DNA of 64,000 bases, taken from Ophioderma brevispina. Its lineage: Eukaryota; Echinodermata; Ophiuroidea; Amphilepidida; Ophiodermatidae. Location: positions 1 to 64,000 of the forward strand of contig JAMKCH010011787.1 in the NCBI GenBank assembly GCA_023653785.1, read 5' to 3'. The notes below the pieces were generated by a model. It saw only the letters and a program-made list of their open reading frames with translations. It did no database searches and was not told the origin of the DNA. Made by a program: the position numbers and the translations under genes. Shown one piece after another: positions 33,581 to 44,764 of the stretch (position 1 is its first letter; each line of letters opens with the position of its first letter).

Positions 33581-34629
33581 AGAAAATTATTGACAAATTC
33601 CCCGCCTCTTTTGAGTAACAAATTTTAGGATTTTCCTTGTCCCCGGGAATGGAAAAATTTAAGACTTTCTGGCAAAATTTTTAAAAGCATTTTCCGTTAA
33701 GCAATTGATATCAGAAAATTAACCTCAACTAATTTATGTTATCAAGTTCATTTTAATGTTAAATTTCCATCTTGCCCTTCTCAACGAAAGGGTACATTAA
33801 AAGCAAAGTCGAATTTAAAAGGTTCGTTTTCCGATCGTCTTTTGGGACCCCCCAACCCGATTTACCAGGAAGTATATCGATTTTGATACTGAAATTTTTG
33901 AGCCCTCAATCCATTTATTCCCAAGATCAATAAACAACAAAAAAACCGCCGTTTTAAGTGGTTTAACCACTTTATTTAGCACGGTCTTGAAAAAAATAGG
34001 GCTTTGCAACATGCATTATTGGTCACATCAAACCGGCAAGTTTTTGTTTTTCCCACCGGGTACTTGAAATGGGGGTGGTATGTTGGAAGTGCCCATGCTC
34101 TCATATCTCATATCACTAGAGACACAATCCCCATAACTCGGAACAACACCTTTAAAGCCTTCATTTTATTAAACTCGATTATAAACATGGCCTTGGTGAA
34201 TTGAACGATTAAATCCATGATCCCCCATTTTTTACACGGGCACAATTTTCGTGCATTGCATTGTTCTGCCAAGAGATTTCCCCCAGAGAGAGTAAATGCA
34301 CGGAAAAAATGCACGTGTAAACTGGAAAATGGCATGGGTCCCTTTATGGTCTGAATTTTCGATGCATGCATTTGAACAAGGTTCCTATTTGCCATTGCAT
34401 AGATTTTTAATTTTCCCAAAGAAAAAAATACAATTTGGACCAATGGTAATCCACATAAAAGGGCAACTGGAGTTGATCACTGCACTAAAAGGTACAGTAA
34501 GTTTCAAGTGGACCAACTGACCAACAAACATTGCCTAGAAGTGTAAAAAACAGTAAAAATAGCTGAATTATATAGACAATAATTGGTCTTGCATCTTATA
34601 TAACTGGACCTCACTGTTTTTTTACAAAA

Positions 34630-35945
34630 TACCGTAGATTCTTCAATAAACCCCCCCCCTAATAACGCCGCCCCCACTACGTTTTTACATTAAAAAAAAT
34701 AAAACCCTCAATAACCCCCCACGTTTTTGATTGCCGAGTCGCCCTGAAACTCAAAACCATTTGGTCCACAACCAAACAAGTCCAACCTGCTTAAATTTAC
34801 AGCAAGATAACCTTTTGGGGTTAGTGTAGATTTTGCCAAACTGCAATCTTTTAATGCCATATTTGGTTTGCAAGGAAATACATTATAAGCTATTATTAAG
34901 CGGTAAAATATCAGCGACTTTTACGTCTGTGGTGCGTCGCAGTATATTAGAAAGGACAAGCATAGTTTTTGAGATCCTATTTTCTCTGAGTAGCACCGGT
35001 AATTGCCCATAAGCTGAGCTGCCAACTTGTCCTAGTAAGGTATTCTATCTATTATTTTTTTGTTAAATAATGTTTGAAGTTTGCAAAATTAACGAAGTCT
35101 ATTGGCCGAATTTCCCCTAAAATATGGGATTTAGAGAGCAATTAATAAAAATTATAACCGTAATTGATAAACAAGCTGCCCAGTATCGACTACTAATTTG
35201 ACCCATGACCCAATGAACCTAATAATGACCTGAAATATCTTTGAACCTTGGTCGGTAATTACATCGTAATAGCTTTTGTTTTTTGATTGGAAGCTCTTGC
35301 TTGGTAAAAGCAATACGTCATTCCAGAGTCTTACAGCCAATCAAAATGGTATTTTCACACGTTTTCGGCGCAGTAAGTTTCCTCTGGTTGTTGCGAATCA
35401 CATGTCGTATGTAACCAATTGTTGCACTTAATGGAAAGTGATATTAAGAGTAAAATTATTGGTAGTAAAGGAAAGAATCAGCAAAAGAAAACAATGTTTT
35501 AAAAAAGAGGAATATATACACCAAATGCTGAAAATGGATTGGTAATGTGGCGGTCCCTTAGTGTGATAGCTTTATTTTTTGCCACTGCATAATCGCTGGA
35601 GTTGATCGACAAGTTGCAAAAGTAGACAACAACACGATGGGAGACGGTAAGGTAACAACGAATCATCCCGCGAATCAGCCATTTTTTGCACACAGGCGGT
35701 CCGGGCGTCTCATTTGCGAAAAGGTTTTTGAAAAAACCTCACAAAACAATACGGGAACCTCAAATCGGATTTCTGAGTACTTTTTTTTTTGAAAGGTAAT
35801 TTTAACAGTTGGCAGCCCTGCAGAGGGTGCTGCCGATGTTTTTTTATGTAAATTTAATGAAACAATTACCTCAAATAAACCGCCCCCCTTTTGAAAAAAT
35901 CACGCCCCCGGGGCGTTTTATTAGAGTAAATATAATCGGTTAAGT
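34630..35945. mobile_element. Possible DNA element with CCCC/GGGG-rich ends
   Basis: The left end TACCGTAGATTCTTCAATAA precedes CCCCCCCCCTAATAACGCCG. The right end has CAAATAAACCGCCCCCCTTT and CGCCCCCGGGGCGTTTTATT, then AGAGTAAATATAATCGGTTA. The paired AATAAACC(C)n/CGCC motifs at both sides suggest a 1.3-kb element. Terminal pairing is imperfect and no transposase is visible. Confidence 0.35.
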
Positions 35946-37638
35946 ATTTTGTCTTCCTTAAAGTAATTATCAGTGTAGCTTGGTAGTTTTTTCTTTTGGC
36001 CTTGGTGATTGCCTTCTACTATAATGAATTCAAATGGCACTTGTGTACACTTGCATTTTAATGCCCCATTTTATTTCATAATGATCTTCCATTAATTAAT
36101 CATGGTGAAACAGATGATACTTTGAAATCAGAATTATAAGAATGTTAGTCTTTCCTCTCTCTCCTCTCTGTTAAACTTGAAATTTCTACTACCAACCCTG
36201 AAGGTCCAATTGACTTATTTTGGTCACTCGTATTGAAAAAAGGCCCCACTTTTAATGCCCGTCTAACTGGCCCTCTGCAACTGGTTTAAATAAATTTCAA
36301 AAACCAGATGCTGAAAAATGCATGGCGTAAAAAAATCATCGTGTAAACCTGGGCTTAATCTGCTCGAGTCGGCCAAGCCTTCCTAGTGGTGCATGACCCC
36401 CGGGACCCCCCTTCGTGTTGAGAATGGCCGATGGTATTGTTATGGAATGTTGTTGACATGGTAATCCGGGGTTTGCCCGTTTGGCAATTATTTATACTCT
36501 AAAATTTTTAAAACAATTTTACGTATGAATCATTGTGGAAATTAAACCACAAGCATGGGTAAACTAGTCCCTCAACTCAAAAGAGGTAAAATTTTAACGA
36601 TTTCTTTCTAGCTTCGTTTGAAACATTTTTGGTGCAAAATTTTGCCTTTTAAAGACTTCCAAGTGATCTTTTTCATTTCTTTTCACTAAAAGAACCCTCA
36701 GAGACAAGATAAGATATATATTTACTGTTAAAGATGCTGATAACATTAAGCAGTAGTAGTAGGATTTTAAGAGTGACGAAAAAATGGCCGATATTTCACA
36801 CCCATTCCATGTTAAACGACGTACAGCGTGCTGTCTACGGGGGGGGATGTGTGCAAATTAGCCGTGTGAGTGAACCTGCTGCCTGACTGGGCCGAGCTCA
36901 TTGGGCAAGCCTTGCCTATCAAGTACCGCTACACAGTGGCAATTAACCCGTACAGTGCACCACACTACAAATGCTATATTCAACGTCATAAATGAAGCTT
37001 CATTAGCAGCAAAATCCGATATCCGTACCTCAAATCCGTACTTCAAAAGCTCAACACAAAACCAGAGGTAGGCCTACCTAAACACTTTGAGTCACGAAAC
37101 TGCTTCTTTACAGCATAATCCGATAATGTAATCGCGATTTGTTGACATTCCCAATTCCACAGTATCTTGCGGTATAGACAGAGATCAATCATGAATATAG
37201 TAAAGTCACAGCGATCCCGTAACAATTTTCCACATTAATTCATCACAATCAGTTTTGGAGCTTCAACGGTTTACGAATATTGCCAAAGCCTCGACAGGCA
37301 AAGGACATAACAACGCCCCATAATGCAATGGGCAACAGGGAAACCAGCTCTGCTCTGTCGATGACCGTATGATATGGCATAGAATAGTGGCAGCGATGGC
37401 ATTGGATGGCAGAACAAACAAGTTGGCGAAATCCACCCAGGCCGGTGCCCTGTGAGTGTCACCCCAATTTGCTAAGTCAGTGTTGCCAGAAATCGAACAA
37501 AGTTCAAAAAGTTGATTGATCGGGCATTCTCCGGTGAAACTAAAAACAGCCCACCCACATTTTCCGACCTTTGAGGCCGCCCGTAAATCGCAATTAGCCG
37601 ATAGTCAGTATTAATGCGAACAAGGTAATTTTGGCAAC
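35946..37638. other. Relatively repeat-poor region upstream of the 37639 ORF
   Basis: 36.8-37.6 kb has more CpG than its neighbours (GACGTACAGCGTGCTGTCTA, TCGCGATT, GCCGATAG) and no evident repeats. It could hold a promoter or 5' UTR for the plus-strand ORF, but no TATA or initiator was assigned. Confidence 0.3.
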
Positions 37639-37738
37639 ATGGACAACAATTTCGGACGGAACGACCTCAAGCGGACAGCCACTGAACTTAATCGTCTTCC
37701 ATCCTCTTTAAGGCGGAAGACTAAAAACTCATCACTTG
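37639..37738 (+). CDS. Candidate first coding exon of an unidentified gene
   Basis: An ATG in good context (GCAACATGG) opens 33 codons, MDNNFGRNDLKRTATELNRL followed by PSSLRRKTKNSSL, and ends at a donor GTAGGC in phase 1. The peptide is basic and serine-rich, with no domain I recognise. The surrounding 36.8-37.7 kb is less repetitive than its neighbours. No convincing downstream exons were found on the plus strand, so this could be a chance ORF beside a GT. Confidence 0.33.
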
Positions 37739-38384
37739 GTAGGCAACTTCATGCTTGCCACAGAGACAACCACAACCTACAACAATCTTCTTTCCCACTA
37801 ATATGCCATCAGTAAATTCTATTCAGGCTGTCATTACATAACAGACAATACCCTATGGCCAAGGGACCTGTCAATTGCTAGTAGTAGTAGTACAACAGAG
37901 TATTCATTCATTCACACACTACAATGAAAATCAATCTTTCCCCAAATCATACAAAAATAGAGACGTGTTTTGTAATTATTATGGACATCTTCTAAAGCAC
38001 TTTTCAAATTGACAGCCATACAATATTAACCACCATACCATGTCTGCTATACTGATCAGCATTCTTACAGGAAAACACTTCAGATTGGCGGACATAGAGA
38101 CAGAGACGATCCCTCATAAATACTTAAGTTTCGCAGGAAAGATTCGACAAAAAAGATAGAATGCATCATTTCATCTCGTGAAAATGAATACCCGTATATA
38201 GTTATAAAAAACTGTCACTGAATATACCTTGTGAATACTATATAGATCAATTAAAGATCCGACTGAAATTGTACTTAAAATCCAGCTGTTTGGAGGATAA
38301 AGCTAGGAGCCGATTGTATCACGGTCATGGGACGCTACCCAATTTAGATGTAATCCATTCATTGATCAGTATGTGAGTGAGTGA

Positions 38385-38830
38385 TAGGAATTTTAAGTGA
38401 AAGCAGTGAAATTAAAACTCTGTCGGGTTGAGTAGATTCTAATTTTGGTTTTATCAGTTTTTCAAAAACGAAAAAATGTTTCAATAAAGGTGCATTTTGT
38501 GATTCTCGCACCTTCTGTTTATTCACTGTCCACAAGATATCCTGTGAAAAGCTTATTAACAAAATATGAGTGATTCCGATCTTTACAGTTTTGTGGTTAA
38601 GGGCAATGAGCAATTGTTTGTTCCCACGGTCCCATAGGACACTGTACTATAATTTTTCTATAGGTTTGACGAAAGAAAAGAAAACATTACAAAGGTCGGA
38701 CAGATGACGACGTACGGTTAACACAATTTGCACCAGAAGATAGGGTACTAAGGCTAACGGTTCAGATGATATAAAAATCTTAACTTTTTTGAGGTAAGTC
38801 GGGGACGCGGGACTGCGATCACAAAAAGCC
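38385..38830 (-). repeat. Dispersed repeat, copy A
   Basis: The minus strand contains CTGAACCGTTAGCCTTAGTA, GGGACCGTGGGAACAAACAA and TAATAAGCTTTTCACAGGATATCT in the same order as copy B at 50.27-50.65 kb. The outer part, CCCCGACTTACCTCAAAAAAG, is also shared. No function is recognised. Confidence 0.8.
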
Positions 38831-38834
38831 CCTT

Positions 38835-41440
38835 AAGTATTATATCTTGTAGATTTAAGAAGTCAATGGTTAGCCTCAATATGTGATTTTAACAAGACCA
38901 CAGGGTCAATTTTCTAACATGCTCAAATGACAAATATAACCATACCATCATTTTAAAATTATGTGCCACATACACTGCTACAATGCAGTATAGCAATATA
39001 GCAATCAAAAGTAGTATCTTTGAAAAACAAAATGTTATTACGCAAACTGCATCTTTCTCACATTAACACCAATTTTGCTGACAAGTAAACACAATGGCCG
39101 ACAAATGCCGAATTTTGATGACAAATCCTGAAAATGAAATGGTGTAACACACCCCCACATCCCCACAGGGATTGTCCTGATAACGGTTGTGGCAAAAAAA
39201 TACAAACTTACTCCCAAGGTGCCATACAGCTACAGAGGTCTAATATGGTTTGGTTGCTCAGAGGTTATATCCTGTTTTGTCATTTAGCAGACACAAATAC
39301 TTGAATCTCATTGTTAAAAGAGGAATTAATATATTTCCATTTTGTGTGGAAGAAAATTGCTAACCACGCAATATATTCCCGTATTGTGTGATGATTACAC
39401 CAAGTATTTGGCCTGTACTTTATATATGTTAAAAGCTAAAGATGTAATGATCTGTACATCTGTAGAAGGGACTGTTCTGGTCTAGCAAGTACAGCTCCCT
39501 CCCTCTGAGGAGTACAATCCAATATGGCCTTTTTTTATCAACACACAGGTCTGACTGCTGCTGCTGTCACTTCAAAACAAATTTTTCAGCTTTAATCTCT
39601 TCCTAATTTCTTCATGTGCACAGAAATTTTCAAATTCCCCAGTGTGTTGCTTACTAATAGCTAGAAATGGTGACTATAGGCAGTCTTTCATAGAGGTAAG
39701 CATCATTGGCACTGGTGTCAATACCTCACACTTATTATTTTTACCCCATTCTTTTTATTAAAGCACCCTTTATATCATAAATTGCAACCACACCCTTTTG
39801 CAGAATCGCCATTCCTATACACACAAATACACATCTAGGTAGCCAAATTCGACCACCTCTCCAGAACAATGCATTGCCAGTATTGGGATCATAAGTCATT
39901 GACTAGCACTCAGACTCGGACTAGGTCAGGCTGCATGCGTACCAAAATCAGAAAATATAGAAAAAAAGGCTTGAAACATGCCACACAGAACTTTCTTATG
40001 ATTTAAAACAGAACTGTTTGTTAAATTGTCCTAAATGTAGCGTTATATAGTTTTTGTCTGATAAAATTGTGTTCAGTGATAAATTCTGAAAGCAATGCTT
40101 TGAGTTTCTCAGAATTAATCGGGAATACGATTTTGTTGCTCAGAACCTCTACGCGACCCCTTTTGGGTAAATTTCCACCCAGCCCTGCTATTTCAACCGT
40201 TGACTCTAGCTCATCTACAAAAAAGATATGGTCAAAGCTTGACCCCCTTTGTACAAATATTGACATCTGTCATTTCCCCGCCACCATCCGCTCTTTCCAC
40301 CTCACTTCCATCCTCCCCCTCCCTCCCTATACCGTGATAGACCCATCTAGGAAAAAAATACAGCCAAATGTCCACGGTTAACTTTTTATCAGGACGGACA
40401 TAAGACTACAGATGAAGCCCATTTGTAGGACCCCTTTCAAAACAAAAGGGGACAATTACCCATTACAACGTCAAAATCTAAAAATCTTGAAACATGGACT
40501 AACACCCTTCAAAAATGGTGGCTTATTGCTCAATGGAGCAATGTAACCACAAATTACATCACACAATCATACATCCAATACTACCAATGTGACGGCTTTG
40601 ACTTCAAGTGGCAATCAGTTCAACTGGAGTGCACAAGAAAAAAATAGGAAACTAAAGTATTAACAACTATTATTTTCAGGAATTTAACAAAAGAGTACTT
40701 TTAGAAAGTTTGACTGACTCTTAATACATGTATGACATTTTCAGCTTTGTTTTGAGGAGACATATGTTCATATTACATAGTAGAGTTATGAAAAATGGGT
40801 TAATACTTCCTAATTGCACAACGTACCAAATGGCATGTTTTGGCTTTGTGTCACTCATGTTTTCTTTGGCCAATTTTTTGTATGTATAAAGTTTAGATGC
40901 ATATTCGGTGATTTTTTAAAGGGACAAAAATGGGTCTAATAACTGCACTAATGGGCAAATAATATTTGACCACTACCAATACCCCCATGTCCATTGACAT
41001 TCTGAATCATAACCAGAGGGTGTTATTGGTCAATCCCCGAAATGCATCCGTTTTGGGAAATTCACCTCAACAGGGTCATGTGATCCACAAAAATCTATTC
41101 TTAACAACATAACAAAATCCGACTTCTATGATCATTTTCGCCCACAAAGAATTAGTACAATTAGGGAATTTTTAGCGTGGATTATGGCATGTCTGTGGTT
41201 CTTAAACTTTTGGAACACTTTTTTCCTAAGTATGACATAAGTTTTGTACAGTACGGTATAGGCACAATGAATGCCGTGTGAGATTGATCAAAACACCCTC
41301 TGATCATCAACTATCAATAATAATGAACAAATCAAGAGTAATAATGGCTCTTTACGAGATAATGTGAGGTCGAAAATATGGAATTTTAGAGAGGAAGCAT
41401 TCTCCAAGTTCAGACTCCCACACACACCATAATACACATA
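38835..41440. other. No recognisable gene
   Basis: A minus-strand frame at 40021-40266 and an overlapping plus frame at 40067-40381 are both open but match nothing known to me. The rest is AT-rich. Confidence 0.45.
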
Positions 41441-41449
41441 CCTGTAGGG

Positions 41450-41540
41450 GGAGAAGGGTTGGGGGGGTGGGGTTTGGGGGGTTTTTTTTTTTTGGGGGTT
41501 TCTTTGGGGGTTTTTTTTGGGGGGGGGGGGGGCGGCCTCC
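41450..41540. repeat. G/T homopolymer-rich low-complexity tract
   Basis: Alternating G runs (up to about 14) and T runs (up to about 12). The length is unlikely to be reliable. As DNA it could form G-quadruplexes. Confidence 0.9.
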
Positions 41541-41694
41541 TTTTTACTCCAATTCTGTCATTATGTTTGATGATATGGAATGTCAATGTGAAATCAAAAG
41601 ATAGATATTTAAAAAAAAAAAAGTTACATAAATTACGTATAATCTTAAGGTAAAAGTATTCATGATGAGGGTGGGGATTTTTGATTTCTTTCAT

Positions 41695-42028
41695 GGTGCG
41701 ATGATGGTGCAAATGCATGGTGCAGATGCATGTTGCAGATGCATGGTGCAGATGCAATGTGCAGATGCATGTGCAGATGCATGGTGCAAAAGCACGGCGA
41801 CAGATGCATGGTGCCGATGAATGGTGCAAAGCACGGTGCCAATGCATTGTGCAGATGCATGTGCAAGCTGCATGGTGCAATATGCACGGTTGCCAAATGC
41901 ACAGTGCAGTGATGGTGCAGATGCATGGTGCAAATGCATGGTGCAGATGAATGGTGCGGATGCATGGTGCAATCACAGTGCAGATGCATGGTGCAGATGC
42001 ATGGTGCAGATGCACAGTGCAGATGTAA
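41695..42028 (+). repeat. TGCAT minisatellite (about 12-15-bp units)
   Basis: About 25 degenerate copies of GCAGATGCATGGT and variants (GCAAATGCATG, GCCGATGAATG). Each unit contains the palindrome ATGCAT. Because unit lengths vary and stops are rare, long frames open on both strands (His/Ala/Cys-rich or Met/Gln/Cys-rich); these are artefacts. Confidence 0.95.
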
Positions 42029-42759
42029 CAAGGGTCAAAATACTTATTGAGCTATGGGGCAATTGAGCAAAATTCTGCCAAAAATTAGCACTTGTTGTAG
42101 TACATTTTACCATGCCAAATTTCTCACGGGGGGGCTATTTTGTGAAAACTGAGGGCTAATTGCCCTTAGCCTCTTGTATTTTGAGCCCTGATATTTAATG
42201 TCCAAGAAATATATGGGCCCACTGACAAATAAAATATTACACTCAGCTTTCAGAGGATAAAAACAAAGCAAAATTTCTTTAAGTATCCAGTCAAATCCAT
42301 TTCTGCAATAATATGTGAAAACAGTATTTACCAATGCTGTTGGCTTTATATCCAAATCATTCAGTTCCAAATTACCATGCAACAGACCAAAGCACCAAAA
42401 TAGTTACTCAAAAAAGGAAGTGACTGAAATGCATCACAAAGATATTCAGTTATTTGAGCCAAATTATTTGCATCAAAACATGTAAAAAAACAGCAACAAT
42501 GGTGCTGACGCTTCAATAAGAAAAAGTGTGTTAGAGTTTGAGTAGAGATTGGTTGTGGTTGTTTGTGCTTTGGTTTTTGGTTAGATGTTTTTGTGATCAA
42601 GTCTGTGATTCTAGCAATAAGTGTTGGGGCTGAGGAAGGTTATTTAAAGATCTGGTTTTTTTTAACTTGAATTTCTTATGACTCTGTAGTGTATGTAACC
42701 TTTGTTCTCATTTTTTTTAAGAGTGTTCTTTCATGGTAATCATGATGTTACTATTTGAC

Positions 42760-42935
42760 TTTTGACCTTGAATGACCTTAATGACCTTGTCATGTATTAG
42801 TTTTATGGCATAAGCCAATAAAAACCTCAATCTCCAAGTTTATGCACACTATTTGGTCCCCTGTCAACTTGGTTGGCACAGGGGGACTATAGAAATGCTT
42901 TGCATGTGTGTGGGTGCGTGTGGGTGTGTGTGTAC
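42760..42935 (+). repeat. GACCTT-rich stretch and (GT)n with CCCCTG..CAGGGGG hairpin
   Basis: TTTGACCTTGAATGACCTTA precedes CCCCTGTCAACTTGGTTGGC/ACAGGGGGAC, a hairpin, and then GTGTGTGGGTGCGTGTGGGT. This is the same architecture as the 21.87-kb repeat. Confidence 0.6.
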
Positions 42936-43249
42936 CACGCAATATCTATGGATCAATGCAAGTGTGGTGTCCATTGCAACATAGATGCATCTCAAGTAGG
43001 CATGGCCTGGATGTAAAGGTGGGTCCAAAATAGGGTCAAAAATAGGATATATTGTGATAAGCCTTGTAAGCAAGCTATCTTTTGATTAACCAGTAATGGT
43101 GTCATATTTGCACATAGATGTCAAACCTAGTAGATGGTGGATGAGGTCGAAGGTGGGGCATGTGGAATGGGTCAAAGGTCAACAGTGGTCAAGAAAGGGA
43201 TGAAATGGCTATTAGCCTTGTTGGCAAGGTGGCAGGAGGGATGATAAAA

Positions 43250-43690
43250 CTTCGTGGGTGTGGTCAACATTCAGTGCCGAAAAATTTGAAGGTTATTTGA
43301 AGGTCATTGTGGGGGTCATTCAAGGTCAAATGGGATAATACTGCGATAACCCCCTGGTCAAATTGTGGTAGGATGAGAAAGTGGTGATTGTGGTCCAACA
43401 TTCAGTGCCGACAAATTTGAAGGTCATTTGAAGGTCGGGTGGGGCATCAATGTCAAATGGGATAATACTGATATAGCCCTGTCAATTGTGGAGGAGGATG
43501 AAACTTGGTGGGTGTGGTCAACACAGTGGTGAAAAATTTGACGGTAATTCAAGGTCATGTTGGGTCATTCAAGGTCAAAGCATAAGTAGGGTGGTAGGAT
43601 GGTGAAACTTAGTGGGTGGGGTCAGCAATCAGTTGCCAAAAAAATTGAAGGTCTGCTGGGGTCCTCCAAGGTTTCAAAACTAATTATGAA
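43250..43690 (+). repeat. Tandem repeat of about 125-bp units with GGTCA motifs
   Basis: About four units with GTGGTCAACATTCAGTGCCG, AAATTTGAAGGTCATTTGAAG and CAAATGGGATAATACTG. AGGTCA half-sites recur within each unit. Confidence 0.85.
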
Positions 43691-44029
43691 AGTAAACTTT
43701 TCTCGTCTGAACTGTTTAAAAAAGACGGGGTCCTTGAACCACTATGTCGCAGTTGGGACATTCCATGTTGTTTATGACCTTCAAAATTTTCCAGAACCAA
43801 ATGTTACACCCAGAGTTTCTTGACATACAACATTTCGTAGGTGGATTATTTGGACTTTGGATGACACCACCATGTCCTGAAAATTGACCTCAAATTTGTC
43901 GGCAATGATGTTGACCACCCCTCACGAGTTACATTGCCCAATCCATTCCAAAACAGCAAGTGACAAAGGTCACATGAGGGTAATACCCAAGGCCCAATGT
44001 ATTAAATTGTAATGGGAAAAGCGATGAAT

Positions 44030-44620
44030 ATGTGAGCACAAGCAGTGGTACAATTCTGAACATTAAGGTCACCAAGGTCAAAAAGGTCACAATATGTCAA
44101 CCCAACGAGGGGGGTGATATGGGTGGTATGCTCACGCAATGTTATAATTCTGACCATTTTAAGGTCACCAAGAGGTCAAAAGGTCAATATCACCCACATG
44201 CGGGGACCACTAGGCAAGGCATTTATTAAGTTGCATAGAATGATCGGAATATGTGGAATACCACCAGCGATTTATTAATTGACCTTTTAAAAAAGGTCAC
44301 ACAGGTCAAAAAGGTCATACACATCACCCACATGTGGGACACTACCCAAGAGCATGGCAACTAAGTGTTATTTTATGAAAATCGTTTGAGATGTGAATAC
44401 ACAAAGCAATGTTAGAATCTGATCACTTTACGGTCACACAAGGTCAACATGATGTATCAACATGTGGGACACTACCCAAGGGCTAATGTATCAAGGTGTC
44501 TTGACATCGCTAGACCATATGTGAATGATTAACCAAGCAATTTTATAAATTTGTTTATATTTGATCATTTAATATCACACAAGGTCACCAAACATGTGGG
44601 GACATTAACAAATGATTGTA
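44030..44620 (+). repeat. Tandem repeat of about 150-bp units with GGTCA motifs
   Basis: About four degenerate units with AAGGTCACCAAGGTCAAAAA, CACCCACATGTGGGACACTA and CAAGCAATGTTATAATCTGA-like segments. They are related in composition to the arrays at 33.0 and 43.25 kb. Short frames within them are not genes. Confidence 0.82.
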
Positions 44621-44739
44621 TGGTCATGGAATCAATTGACATGTGAATATACCAGGTACTTTCGTATTTCTGACCATTTTTGGGAAATTGAACCTAGAGG
44701 ACTTATAAAGGACTGTGACCCACTCATGAGAAGGGTAAC

Positions 44740-44761
44740 GGGGGGGGGGGGGGGGGGGGGG
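44740..44761. repeat. Poly(G) run of 22
   Basis: Twenty-two consecutive G. The length is unlikely to be exact. Confidence 0.92.
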
Positions 44762-44764
44762 CAG

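Noticed and set aside
33157..33628. Plus-strand frames of 128-153 codons rich in His, Pro, Ser and Arg
   Set aside because: They are translations of the GGTCAC minisatellite in more than one frame, with no domain, no splice support and no codon bias of a gene.
38041..38160. Short frame MSAILISILTGKHFRLADIE with an AG before GGAAAACAC
   Set aside because: No donor site before the stop and no recognised homology, so it was not called an exon.
40021..40381. Overlapping open frames on both strands (81 and 104 codons)
   Set aside because: No recognisable motif, no convincing splice borders, and the antisense overlap suggests chance.
41410..42031. Minus-strand frames of up to 201 codons rich in His, Ala and Cys
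   Set aside because: Low-complexity translation of the TGCAT minisatellite and the G/T homopolymer tract; several frames are open on both strands.
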